Below, one piece after another: positions 48,440 to 54,933 of a stretch of DNA of 55,500 bases. The DNA comes from JAAZHD01 sp012510895. Its GTDB lineage: Bacteria > Bacillota > Clostridia > Caldicoprobacterales > DTU083. Each line of letters begins with the position of its first letter. Within the stretch, counting starts at the first letter, position 1. The notes beneath the pieces were generated by a model. The model saw only the letters and a program-made list of their open reading frames with translations, did not search any database and was not told where the DNA came from. The position numbers and the translations under genes are program-made. The stretch is taken from the NCBI GenBank assembly GCA_050951465.1, contig JBMNJC010000012.1, positions 1 to 55,500 on the forward strand, written 5' to 3'.

Positions 48440-48525
48440 GAGGTTCACCTCCCAAAATAATATGGAACATTACTACCATTCTATGAAAGAGCAAAGCCGG
48501 GATGTTCCTGATTTGAAAACGAATT

Positions 48526-48542
48526 TTTCCAATGGATTTCGG
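48526..48542 (+). repeat. 17-bp direct repeat, left flank of IS1202-like element
   Basis: TTTCCAATGGATTTCGG, identical to 50349-50365; the probable target-site duplication. Confidence 0.7.
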
Positions 48543-48642
48543 TGTCAATAATCTATGAAAATGTCACCTAAAAGCGAGTGGTTTTAATCAGTGAAAATGT
48601 CACCTTTACACCAAAAAATATACTAAGTAAATCTACATCGCT

Positions 48643-48784
48643 AATGAGCATGTCAAGGGCCAAAAGCGTGGTTTATCCTTGACATACTCATTCCGCCATG
48701 CTCTGGCATACCAGCCGAGGGATGAAGGGAGAAAGCAAGCCATGAATAGTTCATCTCCTCGGAATATCTAGTGTAGCATGGCGG
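48643..48784. ncRNA. structured non-coding segment of the IS1202-like element
   Basis: Three nested or adjacent helices. AATGAGCATGTCAAGG (48643-48658) pairs with 48677-48692 with one wobble. CCGCCATGCT (48693-48702) pairs perfectly with AGCATGGCGG (48775-48784). CCGAGGGATGAA (48715-48726) pairs with 48750-48762 with one bulge. Downstream of the transposase on its own strand. It could be a transcribed RNA or a DNA structure; no known family recognised. Confidence 0.45.
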
Positions 48785-48865
48785 CCGCTTACAACAAGCA
48801 TTAAAGGTTAAAAGATGCCTCGGGAATCAGCTAAAAAAGCAAGTTTTTCATTCCTCCCACCAAAA

Positions 48866-48943
48866 AAGAGCATGGGAAAGTCAACCCTTGCAACTAGGGG
48901 TTTAAAAGGGTATGATAGTATTGTAGTTTAAGCCCATGCTCTT
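48866..48943 (-). other. stem enclosing the transposase stop codon
   Basis: AAGAGCATGGG (48866-48876) pairs perfectly with CCCATGCTCTT (48933-48943) around the end of the transposase reading frame. May be an outer helix of the same 3' structure. Confidence 0.4.
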
Positions 48944-50273
48944 GTGGAACTGAATAAATCATTTAGCATTTCAATGATTTCAGTATCCGTTTCCGCATAC
49001 GAGAGCGTGGGTTTTTTATCTGGCGATTGACGCCATGGGTGATCATTTGCAGGTCTAACTCTTTTATGACCTTGTTCCCGGTCTTGAGCCTTAGAAGAAC
49101 CTGCAACGGCCTTTTTAGGACGTTCAGCCAATGCCTTGGTGTCATATACAATATCGGCATAGATAGCTTTTACGCCAATTCTGGAGCTGTTCAAAACGGT
49201 AAGCTTAGCCTTTGGCATGGCAGCCTTTTTACCGTTCTTAGTGAGCTGGTAATATTGGCCTTGGTATGAGAAAGCTGAACCCTCGATTATGGTGCGCTCC
49301 TCCTTTATGCAAAGAATATAGTCGAGGCTGATGTCTGAATCTAAGGTTCTAAAGGCTAGTTTTGGAATCTTCCGGTTCCACCCCAAATTATTTACTGTTG
49401 TATTCATCAATAAACGCTGCCAGGAAGGCATTTGCAGCTTCCATGGTAGTGATACCACGGATTTTGAACTCAACAGGGAGCCTGCTTTGAAGAGTGCCCC
49501 ATAGCCTTTCAATACGACCTTTCGCTTGTGGAGAATAAGCTTTAATGATATTGATGCCCAGCTCCTCCATAGCTCTACCAAATTGGGTAAGGTTAACTAC
49601 TTTGCCATCTAATTGTTCTTCGATAGATAGCTTGCCATCATTGGGAGAAACAAATATCGTATGACGATCGCAATAGAGGCTGGCCGTTATACCGTGATTC
49701 GTAACTACTTGTCTTACGATTTCAAAGTATCCTTCCATGCACTCGTTGGGAGTAAAGTAAAGGGCAAGGATCTCGCCTGTAGCATCATCTATGGCACCAT
49801 GAAGATCGAAGGAATTTTCACCAATAATCCATTCATAGGGAGATGCATCAATTTGGACTAACATACCTTTTTGAGGCTTTCTCTTTCTTCTATGGTGTAC
49901 CTTGCGTTTTCGATGACTTTTGGGACTCTTAATACCTGCTTCTATTAAAACCCTATGCACTGTAGAGGTAACTTACTTGGATCGCCTCGTACTTTTCAAG
50001 AAGTTCCTGAAAGTGATTAAAATTAGCTTCTTCATACTTAGTCTGCTTAAGTTCGATGATAAAATCCCTGGTTTTATCCGGAACAGCATGCTTTGGTTTA
50101 CGACCTCTATTTTTATGGATGATGAACGCAGCTCCTTCTTGTAAAACCCCTCCCTTTAATCGTATTACTTGGCGTTCACTGAGGTTTAAAAGCTCGGCAG
50201 CCTCTCGGATGGTTAATACCTTATCAATGGTTTGATTAATGACCCTGAGCCTGGTTATCTCTTTTTGAGTCAT
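48928..50273 (-). pseudogene. IS1202/ISNCY-type DDE transposase, frameshifted and interrupted
   Basis: Start at 50273 (MTQKEITRLRVINQTIDKVL) after AAGGAG. N-terminal HTH LTIREAAELLNLSERQVIRL, then a break near 49958 (YEAIQVS to TVHRVLIEAGIKSPKSHRKRK). The DDE core follows: LVQIDASPYEWI (first Asp), LYCDRHTIFVSP (second Asp) and AKGRIERLWGTLQSRLP (Glu). At about 49390 a TAA follows EYNSK; the frame continues past it as FGVEPEDSKTS, then shifts into RTLDSDISLDYIL and AFSYQGQYYQL to 48928. At least one stop and two indels, so inactive. The full length would be near 440 residues, normal for the group. Confidence 0.82.
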
Positions 50274-50348
50274 GTTGAATATCTCCTTTCGCATACATGA
50301 CATTTTATCAGAATAAATTCAACATGACATTATCATAGAATAACAACA

Positions 50349-50365
50349 TTTCCAATGGATTTCGG
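50349..50365 (+). repeat. 17-bp direct repeat, right flank of IS1202-like element
   Basis: Same sequence as 48526-48542; its last base abuts the tRNA-Ser -35 box. Confidence 0.7.
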
Positions 50366-50394
50366 TTGACAAGAAAGCTCCTATAGTGTAGAAT
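50366..50394 (+). promoter_or_regulatory. promoter of tRNA-Ser
   Basis: Perfect TTGACA, a 17-base spacer and TAGAAT, 29 bases before the tRNA. Confidence 0.8.
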
Positions 50395-50423
50395 GATATT
50401 CGCTGTAAAAAAGAATTAATTAT

Positions 50424-50515
50424 GGAGAGATGGCCGAGTTGGTCGAAGGCGCACGATTGGAAATCGTGTATACGTTAAAAGCGTATCTGGGGTTCGAATC
50501 CCCATCTCTCCGCCA
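50424..50515 (+). tRNA. tRNA-Ser(GGA)
   Basis: Acceptor GGAGAGA pairs with TCTCTCC, discriminator G, CCA encoded. The anticodon stem CACGA / TCGTG encloses TT-GGA-AA. There is a long variable arm (TACG-TTAAAAG-CGTA) as in class II serine tRNAs, and the T-loop is GGTTCGAATCC. Confidence 0.97.
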
Positions 50516-50524
50516 TTTGACCGG

Positions 50525-50554
50525 GTTTCAACATCTTTGTTGAAACTTTTTTTT
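50525..50554 (+). terminator. terminator of tRNA-Ser
   Basis: GTTTCAAC / GTTGAAAC perfect stem with a 6-base loop, followed by T8, nine bases after the CCA. Confidence 0.92.
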
Positions 50555-50819
50555 GATGCTAGTATACACCTATGTAGGGTATTTTTCGTATTTTCAAATA
50601 TCCCATTTTGCTTCACTACGGATATTATGCGAAAGTTTACAGAATGCAAAAACGCACCTTCTGAAGCATGGCCTACTATGGAAAAAGGCGCAGCCAACCG
50701 TTTTATGGTAAGCCTTCAGAATCATTGCGCTGCCTGCTTATAAAGCCCAGGTTTGATTTAGATATTGCTTACTATTTCTACGCCTATAACCTTTTTGGCT
50801 TTCTTGGCCGCAATCATAT
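50555..50819. other. 265-bp gap without supported gene
   Basis: The few short open frames overlap cutA or lack ribosome sites. I see no promoter, terminator or att-like repeat of the tRNA end here. Confidence 0.5.
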
Positions 50820-51143
50820 TCATTCACGGGTTTGTTCATCTATCCATGCCAAATATGCAGCGCTCCCTTTTTCCGCGTCTATTAATAAAATTTCCGGAGT
50901 GTCATAAGGATGAATTTCTAAAAGTTTCCTCTCCAGTTCAGAATATAATTCCTTTCTGGTTTTTATCAGTACTAAAACCTCATCTTCATGGCAAAGCTCG
51001 CCTTTCCATGTATAATGACTTTTTATCTTTATTTCCTGGACGCACGCTGCCAGTTTACATCTTATTATATCTTCTATTACTGGCTTTGCCTGCTGCTCAT
51101 TTTCAAAAGTTGTTAAAACTATTCCATATTTGCCCATTATCAT
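50820..51143 (-). CDS. cutA: CutA-like divalent cation tolerance protein
   Basis: 107 residues, start ATG after AAGGAGG. The compact ferredoxin-like trimer fold is recognisable: MGKYGIVLTTFENEQQAKPV, then LAACVQEIKIKSHYTWKGEL and EDEVLVLIKTRKELYSELE and IHPYDTPEIL. All the family's usual motifs are present, including the CV and YxW blocks. Physiological role of CutA is uncertain. The left end of the IS256 element begins about 60 bases upstream of its start and may have replaced its natural promoter. Confidence 0.9.
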   Translation of the reverse strand: MIMGKYGIVLTTFENEQQAKPVIEDIIRCKLAACVQEIKIKSHYTWKGELCHEDEVLVLIKTRKELYSELERKLLEIHPYDTPEILLIDAEKGSAAYLAWIDEQTRE

Positions 51144-51303
51144 GCCTCCTTAAAATTATTTATAATACATTATTAAAAAAGCTTGCCTGCTGAACTAAGC
51201 GATTAAGTCCGTATAATTGTGTAAAAGGATAGTGAGCCACAGACTCGTTTCCTCGGTTATAATATAGGTGTGAACAAATACAAAACCGAGGAGGAAAGAA
51301 CCC

Positions 51304-52512
51304 ATGGCTCAGTTCAATATTACACTAACCGAAGAAGAATTGCACGGACTTTTTCTAAACAATAATCGTGACAAAGCAATTGAAAAGCTCCTTGAAAAAA
51401 TATTTAATGAAGTTCTAAAGTGCCAATCCGCTGAACAACTTTGTGCCGAGCCCTACGAGAGGACCGATAAGCGTAAAGGCCAGCGCAATGGCTATTATGA
51501 TCGGGAGCTTGTTACCCGAGTGGGAACGCTGAACTTGCGCATCCCCCGCCACCGGTATGGGGAGTTTAGCACCGAACTTTTTGAGCGTTACCAGCGCAGC
51601 GAACAGGCTTTGTTACTTGCAATGATGGAGATGGTGGTTAACGGCGTTTCAACCCGTAAGATAGAAAATATTACAGAGGAACTCTGTGGCAAGAAGTTTT
51701 CAAAGTCCACTGTATCTGCCCTTTGTAAGAGGCTCGACCCCGTAGTCTATGCCTTTAAGACAAGGCCGTTAGAGAGCCATTACCCCTTCCTCATAGTAGA
51801 TGCTCTATATTTAAAGGTTCGGGAAGATGGCCGTGTGAAGTCTAAGGGGCTCCTTATTGCTGTGGGTATCAATGAACAAGGTTACCGTGAAATTATAGGT
51901 TTTCAGGTGTCTAACACAGAAAGCGAAAGCAGTTGGGGAGAATTCTTTTTATCCCTCAAAGAAAGGGGACTAAAAGATGTCCACCTGATTACCTCTGATA
52001 ACCACAAGGGCCTTGTTAACGCTGTCAGAAGGCATTTTCAAGGTGCAACCTGGCAGAGATGCCAAACCCATTTTTCAAGGAACATGCTGGATAATGCTCC
52101 CAAAGCGCTGCAATCAGAAATCAAAGAAGACCTTCGGAAGCTATATGAAGCCGTTGATCTGGATAGTGCTAGGAAAGTGAAAGACCAGATCATAGATAAA
52201 TATGAAACAAAGGCACCAAAGGCTGCTACCCTGTTAGACGAAACCTTTGATGATATTACTGCGGTCCTGGCGATTCCATTAAAGTATCGAAAGCGACTAC
52301 GCACCACCAATGGTGTAGAGCGGCTTAACCAGGAAGTAAGGCGCCGGGAGCGTGTTATACGTATATTTCCCAATGAAGCGTCAGTAATACGGTTAATGGG
52401 CGCCCTGCTGATGGAGCAGGATGAAAAATGGCAAACGGGGCGCAAATACTTTGACATGGACCTGTATTATCAAGCTATGAAAAAAGGTCCGAAAGATACA
52501 GCTGCCGCTTAA
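51304..52512 (+). CDS. IS256-family (Mutator-type) transposase
   Basis: 402 residues, start ATG after GAGGAAAG, intact. The zinc-less N-terminal DNA-binding region (FNITLTEEELHGLFLNNNRD) precedes the DDE catalytic set: first Asp in FLIVDALYLKVR, second in HLITSDNHKGLV, Glu in TTNGVERLNQEVRRRERVIR. The CxxH-like WQRCQTHFSRNML of the Mutator superfamily is present. The length is normal for IS256. It ends about 290 bases before the right inverted repeat, an unusually long 3' space filled by a structured segment. Confidence 0.95.
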   Translation: MAQFNITLTEEELHGLFLNNNRDKAIEKLLEKIFNEVLKCQSAEQLCAEPYERTDKRKGQRNGYYDRELVTRVGTLNLRIPRHRYGEFSTELFERYQRSEQALLLAMMEMVVNGVSTRKIENITEELCGKKFSKSTVSALCKRLDPVVYAFKTRPLESHYPFLIVDALYLKVREDGRVKSKGLLIAVGINEQGYREIIGFQVSNTESESSWGEFFLSLKERGLKDVHLITSDNHKGLVNAVRRHFQGATWQRCQTHFSRNMLDNAPKALQSEIKEDLRKLYEAVDLDSARKVKDQIIDKYETKAPKAATLLDETFDDITAVLAIPLKYRKRLRTTNGVERLNQEVRRRERVIRIFPNEASVIRLMGALLMEQDEKWQTGRKYFDMDLYYQAMKKGPKDTAAA

Positions 52513-52532
52513 TGACGCATTTATTCCACGGT

Positions 52533-52719
52533 CCGGGTTGACAGTGAGCCTCTGGCCGCATGGCTTCCGGCACCACGGGCAGGCCCCCTGTTACGTCTAC
52601 TTATCATAGGTTTTATGGGCGACTTATGCTACCGGGTGCCCTTATTAAGATTGCCTTATGTTTGGGAGCTGCCAGGCCATTTAGCCTACCATGGCGGCCC
52701 TCTCACCGGATCAACCCGG
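52533..52719 (+). ncRNA. structured 3' segment of the IS256 element
   Basis: Nested complementary segments: CCGGGTTGA (52533-52541) with TCAACCCGG (52711-52719); GTGAG (52544-52548) with CTCAC (52702-52706); GGCCGCATGG (52554-52563) with CCATGGCGGCC (52689-52699, one bulge). Inside, GGCACC (52569-52574) pairs with GGTGCC (52635-52640). The segment is visibly richer in GC than the surroundings and has no open frame. It looks like a multibranched RNA of about 190 nt; no known family recognised. Confidence 0.5.
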
Positions 52720-52743
52720 CTTTCGCGGCATAAACGCTTATAT

Positions 52744-52764
52744 TAAGCCTAGACCGTAGGCTTA
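52744..52764. other. hairpin near IS256 right end
   Basis: TAAGCCTA / TAGGCTTA, 8-bp perfect stem with a GACCG loop, 41 bases inside the right end. No T tract on the plus strand. Confidence 0.5.
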
Positions 52765-52803
52765 CAAAAAATGTTGCCGAGGAAATTACACATAAATATG
52801 GAC

Positions 52804-52833
52804 TTGACTTATATTTGGTAACACTTGTATAAT
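52804..52833 (+). promoter_or_regulatory. promoter of prepilin gene, -35 at the IS256 end
   Basis: TTGACT (52804-52809), an 18-base spacer and a perfect TATAAT (52828-52833). The first bases of the -35 box are also the last bases of the IS256 inverted repeat. Confidence 0.65.
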
Positions 52834-52866
52834 ATCCTTACAAAAATTATAGGAGGGTATCAATCA

Positions 52867-53280
52867 ATGAAAAAGAAAAACTTACTCAAAAGAAAAGGTG
52901 GTTTTACACTGATAGAGCTTATCGTTGTTATTGCTATTCTGGGGATTTTGGCTGTAATCGTTATACCAAGAATGTCTGGTGTACAAGGTAACGCCAACCA
53001 GAAAGCCGTTATTGCTAACTTAAAAACACTCAATAATGCGATTGAAGTTTATGCAGCTGAAAACAATAAGGAAGTAACCGCTGTTAAGCAGGATGATGTT
53101 GTAGGCGCTGGCAAAATCGTAGAATCAATTTCTTTGGGACCAAATGGTGTAACTTATTCTATACCAAATGACGCCGGATATGCACAAGCTAAAGTAGGCG
53201 ATAGCGCAAATATTCCTGGCTTGAAAAATGGTGCTACATTAACTTTAAATGCTGATGGCACACTTAACGGGAATGATTAA
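52867..53280 (+). CDS. type IV prepilin-like protein
   Basis: 137 residues, ATG 52867 after AGGAGGG. A short positively charged leader (MKKKNLLKRKGG) precedes the prepilin peptidase site GG-FTLIE with Phe+1 and Glu+5. The helix TLIELIVVIAILGILAVIVI follows, then RMSGVQGNANQKAVIANLKTLNNAIEVYAAEN as in major pseudopilins of Clostridia. The C-terminal globular domain is small (about 70 residues), Gly/Asn/Ala-rich and free of cysteines. No peptidase, ATPase or platform gene lies nearby, so it needs a pilus apparatus encoded elsewhere. Confidence 0.88.
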   Translation: MKKKNLLKRKGGFTLIELIVVIAILGILAVIVIPRMSGVQGNANQKAVIANLKTLNNAIEVYAAENNKEVTAVKQDDVVGAGKIVESISLGPNGVTYSIPNDAGYAQAKVGDSANIPGLKNGATLTLNADGTLNGND

Positions 53281-53305
53281 TCTAATTTTACAATAAATAT
53301 AAGTG

Positions 53306-53341
53306 TGGTCAATCTTTCATGATTGACCATATTTCTTTTTT
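53306..53341 (+). terminator. terminator of prepilin gene
   Basis: TGGTCAATC / GATTGACCA stem with a 6-base loop, followed by ATATTTCTTTTTT, 25 bases after the stop. Confidence 0.85.
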
Positions 53342-53389
53342 GGAATATAATTACAGTAGATGGCTATAATAGAGCCGAGGTGATTGAAT

Positions 53390-53697
53390 ATGAAAATTCT
53401 GTTTACATTCTTCGTGACAGACTTCATATTGACATACTTAGGAATCTCAGCAGGAATAATCGAAGAAGCAAACCCCTTCCTTGTATGGCTGTTTGAACTG
53501 CCATTTATAGCAGGCCTTATTATCCGCTTGCTGATGTTTGTGGTAGTTATGTATATCCTATTAAGCTTATGGAGAAATACAGCAGTCAGGTAAGACCTTT
53601 TATCCGTAAGCTTTATTACTGGGGAGCATTTGGTGCAAATATCGGCATTATGGCAGTGCATCTATACTGGATAATTAGCTATGCGAGAATGGTATGA
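53390..53697 (+). pseudogene. DUF5658-like small membrane protein, frameshifted
   Basis: ATG 53390 after GAGGTG. Frame 1 gives MKILFTFFVTDFILTYLGIS and IIEEANPFLVWLFELPF, two to three helices with the EEANP signature of DUF5658. It stops at 53593 just after WRNTAV. One indel near 53590 leads into RPFIRKLYYWGAFGANIGIM and LYWIISYARMV, a further helix, ending at 53697. The corrected stop overlaps the next start as ATGA, which supports the second frame as real. About 103 residues. Function unknown. Confidence 0.55.
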
Positions 53698-54348
53698 GCA
53701 AAAGGTACGACCTTGTAGGAAAGAAATTCGGAAGGTTAACCGTTATATCCAAAGGAGAAGTGATAAAGCAGAAAAGAACTTGGGTATGTAAATGTGACTG
53801 CGGGAACGATGTTATAGCCACCACAGGGAGCCTTAATGCGGGCACAAAAAAGAGCTGCGGGTGTATGCACAGGGATAGCGCAATACAAGCGGGAAAGCCA
53901 GATTTATCGACCTTACAGGGCAACAGTTTGAACGATTGACCGTATTAAAATTGATCGGTAATGGAATCTGGCAATGCCAGTGCGAGTGTGGAAATATAGC
54001 AGAGGTAAGAGGGAACGACTTGCGAACAGGAAATACCAAGTCATGCGGGTGTTTACAGACCGAAATCGCACAAGAGCAGGGCGAAAAGCACGTTGGCAAT
54101 ATCCTTGCCAATTTGGTGGAGGGTACGAACTTAGGCACAATAACGGCAAAGTTATCTAAAAACAACACCAGCGGGGTAAAAGGGGTATTCTGGACAGTAG
54201 GCGACAAAAGTGGGAAGCGAGACTAATGTTTCAAGGCAAGGTGCACTACTTAGGTGGGTACGACAATATCGAGGATGCCGCCAAAGCAAGACGGGAAGCA
54301 GAAGAAAAATATCATATACCAATCATTGAGAAGTACAGGGGCAAATAG
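53694..54348 (+). pseudogene. AP2-domain protein with two zinc-knuckle repeats, two frameshifts
   Basis: Starts at ATG 53694, overlapping the preceding gene by 4 bases. First repeat: GKKFGRLTVISKGE...WVCKCDCGNDV and KKSCGCMHRD. Near 53905 the frame changes into IDLTGQQFERLTVLKLIG, WQCQCECGNIAEV and TKSCGCLQTE, the second repeat. At about 54211 it changes again into WEARLMFQGKVHYLGGYDNIEDAAKARREAEE, the end of an AP2 domain begun by NTSGVKGVFW. Each repeat has CxCxCG and CGC, probably one zinc site each. About 217 residues restored. Proteins of this design are common in phages and conjugative elements as DNA-binding or homing-endonuclease relatives. Confidence 0.65.
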
Positions 54349-54366
54349 CCCCTATTTTTATTTTTG
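54338..54366 (+). terminator. terminator of AP2-domain gene
   Basis: GGGGC / GCCCC stem with an AAATA loop that contains the stop codon, then TATTTTTATTTTT. Confidence 0.8.
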
Positions 54367-54411
54367 GAGGAATTACGGAACATACGGCGAATATATCCGT
54401 GAGGTGATAGG

Positions 54412-54606
54412 ATGCTTGTACCGAAGATAAAAGAACGCAGAATGGAAGCGTACATGAGCCAGACGGATCTCGCAAAGAAAACAGGTATTGACCCGGGGCA
54501 GATAAGCCAGTACGAAACAGGGAAACGGCTCCCACGGATAGAAGCAGCTTGGAAAATTGCAAAGGCGATAGGATGCCACATTGATGACTTATTCGAAGAA
54601 GAATAA
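54412..54606 (+). CDS. XRE-family HTH regulator (Cro/CI-like)
   Basis: 64 residues, start ATG after GTGAGGTG. A single HTH domain fills the protein: MSQTDLAKKTGIDPGQISQYETGKRLPRIEAAWKIAKAIG, with the recognition helix in PGQISQYETGK. The Cro/CI-like size and setting fit control of a mobile element, probably repression of the conjugation genes to the right. A terminator overlaps its 3' end. Confidence 0.92.
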   Translation: MLVPKIKERRMEAYMSQTDLAKKTGIDPGQISQYETGKRLPRIEAAWKIAKAIGCHIDDLFEEE

Positions 54607-54616
54607 GTCTTTTTTT
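54586..54616 (+). terminator. terminator overlapping the XRE gene end
   Basis: GACTTATTC / GAATAAGTC, 9-bp perfect stem with a 6-base loop, then T7. Confidence 0.88.
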
Positions 54617-54663
54617 ATGCCCAAAATAGGTACAAGCTATATTAAAAATAGGACTGGCATACT

Positions 54664-54725
54664 GTAAACATGTACAGGCATTGTGTCATATACATATACT
54701 ACAAGATAGGTAATAGCATGTACAG
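54664..54725 (+). promoter_or_regulatory. repeated CATGTACAGG sites before small membrane gene
   Basis: CTGTAAACATGTACAG is an imperfect palindrome (about 54662-54677), and CATGTACAGG recurs at about 54718. Possible operators of the XRE regulator; no proven consensus. Confidence 0.3.
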
Positions 54726-54736
54726 GAGGTGCAATT

Positions 54737-54925
54737 ATGGAAACCATTCTCACATTTTTATTCGACAAACTGGAATACATCGTCGGTATCGCTGGCGGGC
54801 TGGGGGTTGGCTTATACATGATGACCCGCAAAACAGGGAGCAACGAGAACGACATGACACAGCGGGTTATCAAGCTGAAACGGTACAGTAACAGCGTGAA
54901 TCAGCGCACGAAATCTTTTCTGTAG
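54737..54925 (+). CDS. small membrane protein of the mobile element
   Basis: 62 residues, start ATG after AGGAGGTG. One hydrophobic helix (ILTFLFDKLEYIVGIAGGLGVGLYMM) and a basic, polar tail (TQRVIKLKRYSNSVNQRTKS). No family recognised. It precedes the translocase gene by 8 bases and is probably co-transcribed; the conjugative modules of Tn916-like elements often hold such short genes. Confidence 0.55.
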   Translation: METILTFLFDKLEYIVGIAGGLGVGLYMMTRKTGSNENDMTQRVIKLKRYSNSVNQRTKSFL

Positions 54926-54933
54926 GTGATGCC

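Larger units (their letters stand above)
48543..50348 (-). mobile_element. IS1202/ISNCY-like insertion sequence (degenerate)
   Basis: 1806 bp with ends TGTC...ACA. The outer 24 bases of the two ends match inverted at 19 positions, sharing TCTATGA-N-AATGTCA. Further copies of the T(A/G)TGA(A/T)AATGTCA motif lie at 48590-48604 and 50298-50310, probably transposase binding sites. Flanked by a 17-bp direct repeat; long target duplications are known for the IS1202 group. The transposase is broken, so the copy is not autonomous. Confidence 0.75.
51201..52809 (+). mobile_element. IS256-family insertion sequence
   Basis: Left end GATTAAGTCCGTATAATTG (51201 on) is close to the IS256 inverted-repeat consensus. 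The right end, read in reverse from 52805, gives AAGTCCATATTTATGTGTAA, matching the left end (from 51205) at nearly all of the first 20 positions. No 8-9 bp target duplication is visible (AACTAAGC on the left, TATATTTG on the right). The coordinates include a few uncertain bases at each end. Confidence 0.85.

Noticed and set aside
48543..48660. CRISPR-like repeated TGAAAATGTCACC units
   Set aside because: Only two copies per end and inverted at the other end; they fit transposase binding sites.
50424..50515. tRNA-Ser as the attachment site of the integrative element
   Set aside because: No repeat of its 3' end is visible within the window, so it cannot be asserted.
51201..52809. 8-9 bp target duplication at the IS256 ends
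   Set aside because: Flanking bases do not match under any reasonable end placement.
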